Positions 8,513-15,337 of a stretch of DNA of 64,000 nt are shown piece by piece. The stretch spans positions 132,959 through 196,958 of the forward strand of contig CAVYHX010000031.1 of assembly GCA_963768415.1 (NCBI GenBank), written 5' to 3'. The stretch comes from CAVYHX01 sp963768415. GTDB lineage: Bacteria; Pseudomonadota; Gammaproteobacteria; UBA9214. A model generated the notes under the pieces. The model did no database searches. It was not told where the DNA came from and saw nothing but the letters and a program-made list of their open reading frames with translations. Each line of letters begins with the position of its first letter. Position 1 is the stretch's first letter. The translations under genes and the position numbers were made by a program.

Positions 8513-8850
8513 ATGGATATCGGGAACTGCAAGGCAATAAATGATTCATACGGCCATATATCCGGTGATGAGGTACTGAAAAGACTGCCGGCAATCTGAC
8601 TGATACAAGCCGCGATGCGGACATCCCGTGTCGCTACGGCGGTGAAGGGTTCATCGTGATACTGCCTGAAACCAGCCCCACAGGCGCTTTCAGATTGCTG
8701 GACAGCTGCGCACCAGGATGCGGCAGGAAGAACCCCGTTCCTGTCTAAAGAATATAACTCTCAGCGGCGGGATTTCGACCTTCCCTCATGGCGCCAAAGA
8801 ATCCGCCCGACTGCTGGAAATTGCAGACAAGCCCTTTACAAGGAATAGTT
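8513..8850 (+). pseudogene. Decayed GGDEF (diguanylate cyclase) domain
   Basis: Three reading frames of the plus strand must be joined to read the domain: CKAINDSYGHISGDEVLKR from about 8525, then CRYGGEGFIVILPETSPTGA near 8630-8690, then LSGGISTFPHGAKESARLL near 8758-8815. These match the substrate-binding helix, the signature loop and the late sheet of a GGDEF domain, in order and spacing. The signature reads GGEGF instead of GGEEF, and stop codons and frameshifts interrupt it. No sensory N-terminus is recognisable upstream. With both a changed catalytic motif and several frame breaks, this looks like a genuine relic. Confidence 0.75.
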
Positions 8851-8955
8851 TTCCGGCAAAAACTGCATCATAACCGGCAATCGATCACGCCGTTAACGAT
8901 TATCGCGCCAGGTGCGCCGGCACGTCCGGTCACCCGCATCCATCGGTGAAAACCG

Positions 8956-9699
8956 TCAAGGAGACGGGTTGACCGTGACTGGAGATTTCGTGCTGGGGGA
9001 CTGATTGGCAAACACAGTGTCCGAACAGTGTATGAACGGGGAAGTACCTTCCGTACTCACATAGGTTACCAGGCACTCCTTGCCATTGGATTTATCGACA
9101 ATCTTCCGCACAATGAGATCGCCTTCCCGCAGGTAACTGTTCTGCACCAGCCCGCCCTTGCCCCCGGGTTTACTGTCGTAGCAAATCAACGAAGGCGAGG
9201 TACCACCGATGGCGACATAGCCGACAAGGCAGGTTTTCGTGCTGTCTGCATCCACGACCCGGTATATATCAAGATCACCCTCGCGCAGATGGCCGCTGCG
9301 TACCATGTCATCCTTGGCCGCTTTCCTGCTTCTATAGCAATCAATGGATGGCGAAGTACCCGCAGTACTCACGTAGGCCACCAGACAGGATACATCGTTG
9401 AAAGTATCCTTCATCTTGCGCACGACCAGGTTGCCTTCCTTGAAGGACCCCACCTGATTGATATTGGAGGCAAATCCTCCCTGTGAATCATAGCAACTCA
9501 TTACAGGACTTGTACCGGAGGTCCTGACATAAAAGGCCAGGCAGATTTTGCTGCTCTCGAGATCCGTGATGGTACGCACGATGAGATCACTTTCGCGCAG
9601 CTTGCCTGTTTGTACCAGCAGTGTGGATTGATAGGCTTCGGCCAGACACACAATTGGCAGACTCAGGACCATAAAGATAATAATTATTTTATTCTTCAT
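8956..9699 (-). CDS. Secreted protein with four Cys-pair tandem repeats
   Basis: The likely start is the ATG at 9699, giving 247 residues with a signal peptide (IIIIFMVLSLPIVCLAEA). The mature protein is four tandem repeats of about 50 residues. Each has a (K/R)EGDLIVRKI-like strand, a first Cys in a CL(V/A)xYV context, the conserved GTSP turn and a second Cys (for example CLVAYVSTAGTSPSIDC). The even Cys count suggests one disulfide per repeat. The end is Ser/Thr/Pro-rich. I recognise no family. It is divergent from the sulfur globule protein gene with an FNR-like site between them, which hints at shared regulation. Confidence 0.75.
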   Translation of the reverse strand: MKNKIIIIFMVLSLPIVCLAEAYQSTLLVQTGKLRESDLIVRTITDLESSKICLAFYVRTSGTSPVMSCYDSQGGFASNINQVGSFKEGNLVVRKMKDTFNDVSCLVAYVSTAGTSPSIDCYRSRKAAKDDMVRSGHLREGDLDIYRVVDADSTKTCLVGYVAIGGTSPSLICYDSKPGGKGGLVQNSYLREGDLIVRKIVDKSNGKECLVTYVSTEGTSPFIHCSDTVFANQSPSTKSPVTVNPSP

Positions 9700-10080
9700 A
9701 CAACCCCCATCCTGTTTTGTTATTAACATCGGGAGAATCCAGCAAGAGGTTTCTTCCAATTCCCCTGAGAGCCGCCTTATGGCGACTTCTATTGCACAGT
9801 TATCAGTTATTTACATATGAAATCAATATAGCAGGTAAATCTTAATATGCGCAATTACCGTGTTATTTGACCAGGATCAACATGTGGCCCGGTTGTAAAA
9901 TACAGAATTTCGTTATATACATTGTTGTAATACTGTCAAAATATCAATGAACTGCCGGCTGTTACGGTCGCGGTCCACTGGCAGGGCTGGTCTCATCTAT
10001 ATGGCGGGTTTAACCTGTTCGAGGCCAGAGAGGACGATAAGATAGGGTTTTAAAACATAATGATAAGTGGAGGTAACCGT
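9700..10080. promoter_or_regulatory. Divergent promoter region with FNR/Anr-like site
   Basis: About 380 bases separate the Cys-repeat protein (minus) and the sulfur globule protein (plus). At 9867-9880 lies TTGACCAGGATCAA, differing from the FNR/Anr consensus TTGAT-N4-ATCAA at one of ten positions. It sits about 170 bases from one start and about 210 from the other. This suggests oxygen-responsive control of one or both genes. Confidence 0.5.
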
Positions 10081-10458
10081 ATGGTGACCAGAAAAATAAT
10101 TATTTCATTAGCGGCTGCAGCAACCCTCGGTATAGCGGTTCCGGCTGTAACGAATGTTGCAGAGGCATTCATGGGCAATATGATGAATCCGGGCAGATGG
10201 TTCGATGATGATGATGATGATCGTTACTACGGCGGCAGATACGGCCGCTACGGCTATGGCGGGCCTTACGGCGGCTATGGCGGTGGTCCCTATGGCTGGG
10301 GTGGTCCCTATGGCGGCGGCTGGGGTGGTGGTCCCTATGGCGGCGGCTGGGGCGGTGGTCCCTATGGCGGCTACGGCGGCTACGGCGGCGGCCAGCCGAG
10401 CACTATTGTCGTAAACCCGTCCTCAGACAGCAAACCCGCTCCAAAACTGCCCGAGTAG
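10081..10458 (+). CDS. Sulfur globule protein-like Gly/Tyr-rich exported protein
   Basis: The ATG at 10081 follows GGAGG with 7-nt spacing. The 125-residue product has a signal peptide (IIISLAAAATLGIAVPAV...EAF), an FMGNMMNPGRWF segment, a run of six Asp, and then a long low-complexity tail of GGPYGGGWGG units. This architecture matches the envelope proteins of intracellular or periplasmic sulfur globules (the CV1/CV2/SgpA type) of purple and colourless sulfur bacteria. In that role it would coat stored elemental sulfur. The repetitive composition makes family assignment less certain than a domain match; a generic Gly-rich surface protein is the alternative. Confidence 0.7.
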   Translation: MVTRKIIISLAAAATLGIAVPAVTNVAEAFMGNMMNPGRWFDDDDDDRYYGGRYGRYGYGGPYGGYGGGPYGWGGPYGGGWGGGPYGGGWGGGPYGGYGGYGGGQPSTIVVNPSSDSKPAPKLPE

Positions 10459-10524
10459 AATCACTGCTAATAGTGCCGGGTTTATCCGGCAGACTGTCCT
10501 GGTCAGGGTGTTCCCGCTTGTCTC

Positions 10525-10893
10525 CTATTCAGCAAGCATTCTGGTGTATTCGCTCGTGTCGAAAAAGGCCTCCAGGGCGACTATCTTTCCGTCGTCCACG
10601 GTCGCCAGCTGGACAACAGGTACTTCCCGAATGGATTCCATGGTCGTCCTGTATTTCAGGATAGAGCAAACGTTATCGCCATCAACGCATGTCCTGCGTC
10701 GTTCTATGCAATGAGAATCGGGCCAATACGGGAAATGATATTTATGAAGGTGTCCGCATCATCGGCCCTGGAAACAGGACTGCGGTAGCTAAACCGGGTG
10801 TCGGAAAGATAACCTCGCGCACACTTAAAAATCACGTGCTTCGATGGCATCGATAAATGCCGCGACAATGGTTTCAGATGACGGCAGGCGCAT
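10525..10893 (-). pseudogene. Frame-broken SnoaL/NTF2-like protein
   Basis: Starting at ATG 10893, frame one reads SSETIVAAFIDAIEARDF and stops. A second frame continues with ARGYLSDTRFSYRSPVSRAD up to FINIISRIGPIL. A third frame gives IERRRTCVDGDNVCSILKY and ends VALEAFFDTSEYTRMLAE before the stop at 10525. Joined, they form a roughly 120-residue SnoaL-like (nuclear transport factor 2 fold) protein of the small-ligand or polyketide-cyclase-like group. At least two indels are needed. Whether these are mutations or base-calling errors cannot be decided here. Confidence 0.65.
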
Positions 10894-10948
10894 CCACCAT
10901 CCGGCAGGAATGCAACCCGTGCGCACCCGCAGATATCACGACCGGACA

Positions 10949-11734
10949 TCACTTGAAGACAGCCCTGAAGAAGTCCAGCATGGCCTGCCAGGATGTCGCA
11001 TCGGCAGCGGCATTATAGGCCAGCGGCAGACCGAACTGCTTGCCAGCCTGATCCGCATCCGGATTGGTGAAGCTGTGTTTGGCGCCTGGATAGCTGGTGA
11101 AAGTATATTCGGCACCGGCAGCATTCATCTCTGCCATGAACGCAGCGATCTGTTCAGCGCTGACAAACGTGTCAGCAGCCCCGTTGGCAACCAGGATCTT
11201 CGCAGTCACAGTACCCGCCGCGGGCGTTTCACCGCCACCCAGACTGCCATGAAAACTGGCTACGGCATCCAGGTCAACACCCTCGCGGGCCATCTCCAGC
11301 ACCACGCCACCCCCGAAGCAATAGCCGATGGCGGCATTCTTCCCGGGATCAACCGTGGGTTGCCTGTTGAGGAAGTCGCGCGCAGCCAGAAAACGCTGTT
11401 TCATCAGCGGCAGATTCGCGCGTAAGGCGCCGGCAAATTTCCCGGCATCGTCGGGATGGTCTGCGGTCTTGCCGTCGCCGTACATATCTACAGCCAGAGC
11501 CGTGTATCCCTGCGCAGCCAGCATATCGGCCCGCTTGCGCGCATAGGCATTATGCCCCCACCATTCATGTACAACGAGAATGCCGGGGCGCTTTCCCGTC
11601 ATGCTGTCATCGTAGACCAGATATCCTTTCAGGATTACACCACCGTCCTGGTAGCTGACCTCTTTTCCAATGACCCCGGCCTGTGATGGCAGGCAGACCA
11701 GTAGCAATAAAATTCCAGAAATCGCTCGCAGCAT
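10949..11734 (-). CDS. Exported dienelactone hydrolase family protein
   Basis: The start at 11734 is preferred because GGAGGA lies just upstream of it; the ATG at 11749 would overlap that site. The product has about 260 residues, beginning with a signal peptide (AISGILLLLVCLPSQA). The alpha/beta-hydrolase core shows PGILVVHEWWG, the nucleophile elbow IGYCFGGG with a Cys nucleophile as in dienelactone hydrolases, an acid in GAADTFVS, and the catalytic His in GAKHSFTNP. The catalytic triad is therefore complete. The substrate is probably a lactone or ester in the periplasm; it is not a proven ring-cleavage enzyme. It is divergent from the membrane protein at 11817. Confidence 0.9.
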   Translation of the reverse strand: MLRAISGILLLLVCLPSQAGVIGKEVSYQDGGVILKGYLVYDDSMTGKRPGILVVHEWWGHNAYARKRADMLAAQGYTALAVDMYGDGKTADHPDDAGKFAGALRANLPLMKQRFLAARDFLNRQPTVDPGKNAAIGYCFGGGVVLEMAREGVDLDAVASFHGSLGGGETPAAGTVTAKILVANGAADTFVSAEQIAAFMAEMNAAGAEYTFTSYPGAKHSFTNPDADQAGKQFGLPLAYNAAADATSWQAMLDFFRAVFK

Positions 11735-11754
11735 AAATCCTCCAGTCATTCATT

Positions 11755-11812
11755 AATGGTGTCAGAGCCCGATATCTGTTTATATTAGAAAATAAACCGC
11801 TTTGACACCATT
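11755..11812. promoter_or_regulatory. Inverted repeat in a divergent promoter region
   Basis: Perfect 10-bp arms AATGGTGTCA (11755-11764) and TGACACCATT (11803-11812) flank an AT-rich 38-nt centre between the divergent starts at 11734 and 11817. The right arm runs into a T-run just before the second start. It may be a paired operator or an mRNA leader hairpin. Confidence 0.4.
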
Positions 11813-11816
11813 TTTT

Positions 11817-12470
11817 ATGGACATACCGGCCGGCCTCCTCCCCGCAGCCAGTCTCTGGCTGGCAGCAGTCACCTATGCGATGCTGCTGACAGCCGCCCTC
11901 GTGACTGCCCCCTGGTCGAAACTGGCAGACGCTGAGGCAATAAATATCTATTTCGGGTCAGTGGCCGCTGTTACAGTGCTCTGGGTTATGCGCGCCGGTA
12001 TCGAACCCGGATATAACTATCATTTACTGGGTATAACCACCCTGTGCCTGATGTTCGACTGGCAGTTTGCCCTGCTGGCTGCCAGCCTGGTACTGGTGGT
12101 CACCACCTGGCAGGGGCCGGCCGGCTGGGAAACCTTTGCCATGAATGCCCTGGTAATGGGCGCCCTGCCCGTCCTGTTTACCCGCGTGTTGCTCTATTTC
12201 AGCCAGCGCCGGCTGCCGCATAATTTCTTCATTTATATTTTCATCAATGCCTTTCTTGCAGGTGCGCTCTCCATGCTGCTGAGCGGTCTGGCGGCATCCG
12301 GAGCGCTTGCGCTGGCACCGGCTCTTCCCGGGGGAAACTACCTGCAGGTCATACCCCTGCTGATGTTCGGAGAAGCATTTCTCAATGGTATGCTGATGAC
12401 ATTGCTGGTCGCCTACAAACCCCGCTGGGTCGCAACATTTCACGATCGTTGGTACCTCAACGGCCAATAG
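11817..12470 (+). CDS. CbiM-like integral membrane protein (COG3235-type)
   Basis: An alternative TTG start lies at 11802, but ATG 11817 gives MDIPAGLLPAASLWL, a better membrane-protein start. The 217-residue product has about six hydrophobic spans and the pattern of the energy-coupling-factor permease-like COG3235 family, related to CbiM cobalt/nickel transport subunits. MFDWQFALLAASL and FGEAFLNGMLMTLLVAYKPRW match the conserved late part. The N-terminal Met-x-His metal site of true CbiM is absent and no ATPase or CbiQ gene is nearby, so transport of a metal is not supported by context. Confidence 0.75.
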   Translation: MDIPAGLLPAASLWLAAVTYAMLLTAALVTAPWSKLADAEAINIYFGSVAAVTVLWVMRAGIEPGYNYHLLGITTLCLMFDWQFALLAASLVLVVTTWQGPAGWETFAMNALVMGALPVLFTRVLLYFSQRRLPHNFFIYIFINAFLAGALSMLLSGLAASGALALAPALPGGNYLQVIPLLMFGEAFLNGMLMTLLVAYKPRWVATFHDRWYLNGQ

Positions 12471-12538
12471 CCTGTGCGGCAGCAGGGCAGCTTGTCACAC
12501 CACGGTTACCGCCTGAATCCGGATATCATCCGGCTGCG

Positions 12539-14407
12539 CTACATGTGCCCGGCCGGATTTATGCCTGCGGCCGATTGCGCGTGCGCGACGCAATATGCGG
12601 TGATCGTATCAAGGAAATCCGCGCCGTATTTCTCCAGCTTGTGCTGACCTACACCCGTAATATCGAGTAATTCAGCCTCATCTACCGGTTTGTCGCGCGC
12701 CATCTGAATCAGCGTAGCATCACCGAATACGATATAGGGTGGCACCTGCTGGGCATCGGCCAGTTGTTTGCGCAGGCTACGCAGCTCATCAAACAATATT
12801 TCGTCATAGGAGCCCTCGCGGGCATCGACCCTGGGCCGTTTCCTCGCCTTCGTTTGCTGCCTGATGCGTGGCCGGGCCAGCTCCAGCGAACACTCGCCAC
12901 GCAACAGCGGGCGAGCGGCCGCTGTCAGTTTCAGCACGGAGTAAGCGGCTATATCCTGTATCAAAAAACCATGGTGGATCAGCTGGCGAATGATGGAGGT
13001 CCATTCATGTTCATTCCTGTCGCTGCCAACGCCATAGGTCGATAACCGTTGATGACCCAGGGCCCGAATACGTTCATTGTCGGCACCGCGCAATACGGCG
13101 ACCACGTGCCCGATGCCGAAGCGCTGCCCTACCCGGTAGACGCATGATAATGCCTTGCGTGCATCTTCCGTAGCATCGAACTGCGCCGGCGGATCTAGAC
13201 AAACATCACAGTTGCCGCACGCCTGCTCCAGCTGCTCGCCGAAATAGTTGAGCAAGACACGGCGCCGGCAGGTGACGCTCTCGGCCAGACCCACCATGGC
13301 ATTCAGCTTGTGAAGTTCGATGCGTCGCTGGTCGGGATTCTCGATGTTCTCGATCAGGCGCCTGACAGTTGCAATATCCTGTGTACCATAGAGCAGCAGC
13401 GCATCCGATGGCAGGCCATCGCGGCCGGCGCGGCCGGTCTCCTGGTAATAACCTTCGATATGTTTCGGCAAGTCATAGTGGACCACAAAGCGAACATTGG
13501 GTTTATCGATACCCATCCCGAACGCGACAGTCGCCACGACGATTTGCAGTTCGTCGCGCAGAAAGCGCTCCTGAACGTCATCCCGGTGCGCAGCCGGGTG
13601 GCCCGCGTGATAGGCTGCGGCGCGGATTCCCCTGGCACGCGCCTTTTCGGCGATCTCGTCCACCCGCTTGCGGCTCAGGGCATAGACAATCCCCGCCTGG
13701 TCTCTTCGGTTATCGAGAAACCGCAGCAGCTGATCAAAGGCCTTGTATTTCTCCAGCACCGTGTAACGAATATTGGGCCGGTCAAATCCGGTGATATGGC
13801 GTCTTGCATCAGTCAAATTCAGCACGCGTACGATGTCATCGCGTGTCTGCACATCAGCGGTTGCAGTCAGCGCCACGATGGGCACACTCGGAAATTGCGC
13901 ACGCAGCACACCGAGCTGCGCATATTCGCGGCGGAAATCATGCCCCCATTGCGACACACAATGCGCCTCGTCGATAGCGAACAGGGCGATATCAATATCC
14001 TGAAGGCGATCCTGGAATCCCTCACTGACAAGCCGCTCCGGGCTGACGTAGAGTAAATCGAGTTCACCGGCATGCAACTGCGCCAGCACCCGGCGCGCCT
14101 CCCCGGCACCCAGGGTTGAGTTATAGAAGGCCGCCGCAATACCATTGGCCCGCAGGGCATCGACCTGGTCTTTCATCAAGGAAATGAGCGGGGAAACCAC
14201 AATGCCCACACCGGGGCGGTGCAACGCAGGAATCTGATAACAGAGGGACTTCCCTCCCCCCGTGGGCATTAATACAAAGGCGTCCTGCCCGGCAATCAGG
14301 TCATTGATGATTTCGCGCTGCTGCGGTCTGAAATCCGGGTACCCGAAGATGCGCTGCAGCGTTGCGTCAATATCCTGGTGGGCAGCGATTTCCGGTAAAG
14401 AGTCCAT
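12539..14407 (-). CDS. recQ: ATP-dependent DNA helicase RecQ
   Basis: The start is set at ATG 14407 (MDSLPEIAAH) because the longer ORF upstream only translates a non-coding repeat; ATG 14416 is also possible. The 622-residue product shows the full superfamily-2 helicase set: FGYPDFRPQQREII (Q-like motif), MPTGGGKSLCYQ (Walker A), FAIDEAHCVSQWGHDFR (DEAH), ALTATAD, and GRAGRDGLPSDALLLYG (motif VI). The RecQ-C-terminal zinc site (ACGNCDVCLDPP) and a terminal HRDC domain (LLDITGVGQHKLEKYGADF) follow. RecQ unwinds DNA 3'-5' in recombination and replication-fork repair. It is single-copy here and convergent with the membrane protein gene. Confidence 0.95.
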   Translation of the reverse strand: MDSLPEIAAHQDIDATLQRIFGYPDFRPQQREIINDLIAGQDAFVLMPTGGGKSLCYQIPALHRPGVGIVVSPLISLMKDQVDALRANGIAAAFYNSTLGAGEARRVLAQLHAGELDLLYVSPERLVSEGFQDRLQDIDIALFAIDEAHCVSQWGHDFRREYAQLGVLRAQFPSVPIVALTATADVQTRDDIVRVLNLTDARRHITGFDRPNIRYTVLEKYKAFDQLLRFLDNRRDQAGIVYALSRKRVDEIAEKARARGIRAAAYHAGHPAAHRDDVQERFLRDELQIVVATVAFGMGIDKPNVRFVVHYDLPKHIEGYYQETGRAGRDGLPSDALLLYGTQDIATVRRLIENIENPDQRRIELHKLNAMVGLAESVTCRRRVLLNYFGEQLEQACGNCDVCLDPPAQFDATEDARKALSCVYRVGQRFGIGHVVAVLRGADNERIRALGHQRLSTYGVGSDRNEHEWTSIIRQLIHHGFLIQDIAAYSVLKLTAAARPLLRGECSLELARPRIRQQTKARKRPRVDAREGSYDEILFDELRSLRKQLADAQQVPPYIVFGDATLIQMARDKPVDEAELLDITGVGQHKLEKYGADFLDTITAYCVAHAQSAAGINPAGHM

Positions 14408-14451
14408 CCCGGCCATTGTACCCGCAAGCCATAAGAAAAACTGTAGGACGC

Positions 14452-14658
14452 TGCACATGGATGTGCGAGTGTCGCGGGAGGGCAGGAGAAGGTGAGACCG
14501 GGAACCGGTCGAGAGGCTGGCCTGGGCCATGCCGGAAGCGGCCGTGCGAGTGTCGCGGGAGGGCAGGACGCCCGTAGCGACCGCTGCACATGGATGTGCG
14601 AGTGTGCGGAGGGCAGGAGAAACGGCCGCCCAACAGCGGCCGACGTACATGGATGTAC
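14452..14658. repeat. Palindrome-containing repeat cluster upstream of recQ
   Basis: Two copies begin with TGCACATGGATGTGCGAG (14452 and 14584) and continue into a CGGAGGGCAGGA block; a third copy at about 14545 retains TGCGAGTGTCGCGGG and the same block. A variant palindrome GTACATGGATGTAC lies at 14645-14658. The CACAT/ATGTG arms can pair around a GG centre. Units like these occur as dispersed intergenic elements in sulfur-oxidising gammaproteobacteria, from recollection. Confidence 0.65.
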
Positions 14659-14684
14659 AGCGTCACTACGCTCCTTTGCCCAAC

Positions 14685-15062
14685 CTACATTTGAGTCGGC
14701 GTCTCCAGGTATTTCACCACCTCCGGCAAGCGGTCATCATCCACGATCAACAGATGCGGCACACCCCCAAGCTCACGGTTTGCCACGCGCAGCCAGTGCC
14801 GCATGGCCACACCATTTCCGTCCATTCGGTCATACAGTGCACAGTAAAAACGCACCAACAACAGTGCCTGCTCCCACGCCCGTGTACCCGGCTCGAGGGA
14901 CCGCTGCGCACTGGCCAGTGCGCCTATGTCTGCGCACCGCAGCTGCAGCACCCGGGCCAGCTCTGCCTGGAAAAGATCCATCAAATCAATGACCTGCAGG
15001 ACCGCCTGGGTCAGCGCGCGCGGATCATCGATATTTGATGCTATTTGCCAGACCAATTCCAT
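14685..15062 (-). CDS. Orphan Xre/MbcA/ParS (DUF2384)-type protein
   Basis: A 125-residue helical protein. The C-terminal half (FYCALYDRMDGNGVAMRHWL, NRELGGVPHLLIVDDDRLPEVVKYLE) follows the toxin-binding domain of Xre/MbcA/ParS antitoxins, in which an FxALxxL-type helix is followed by W-L-x(4)-N-xxLGG-xP. The N-terminal half has no helix-turn-helix that I can see. In a type II system the partner would be a RES-domain NAD-degrading toxin, but none lies next to it. It may be a solitary regulator or a relic. The assignment rests on the C-terminal pattern only. Confidence 0.6.
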   Translation of the reverse strand: MELVWQIASNIDDPRALTQAVLQVIDLMDLFQAELARVLQLRCADIGALASAQRSLEPGTRAWEQALLLVRFYCALYDRMDGNGVAMRHWLRVANRELGGVPHLLIVDDDRLPEVVKYLETPTQM

Positions 15063-15337
15063 TCCTCAACGCACAGCTCAAGCGTCAGCATATCCCGATC
15101 AATAACGACGCCATACTGCCTGCGCGCCTGGATCGCCGCATCCGCTGACCCTGAATATCCACATCGCCCCCCCTGGGGACGCTATCCACAGCCCCCGTAG
15201 CCACACCCGGTTGCCGGCCCAGCGGCAACCCATGGGGGTTTTACCGCGCTCGAGTAAAGATAATCCCTGTTTTGACCGATATATTGGAGTGTTACGGGAC
15301 TAAATTCATTGCTATTTGATTAAGCTGAAGAAATAGT

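Noticed and set aside
14408..14650. An N-terminal extension of RecQ of about 80 residues
   Set aside because: It translates the intergenic repeat cluster, and RecQ begins naturally at ATG 14407 or 14416.
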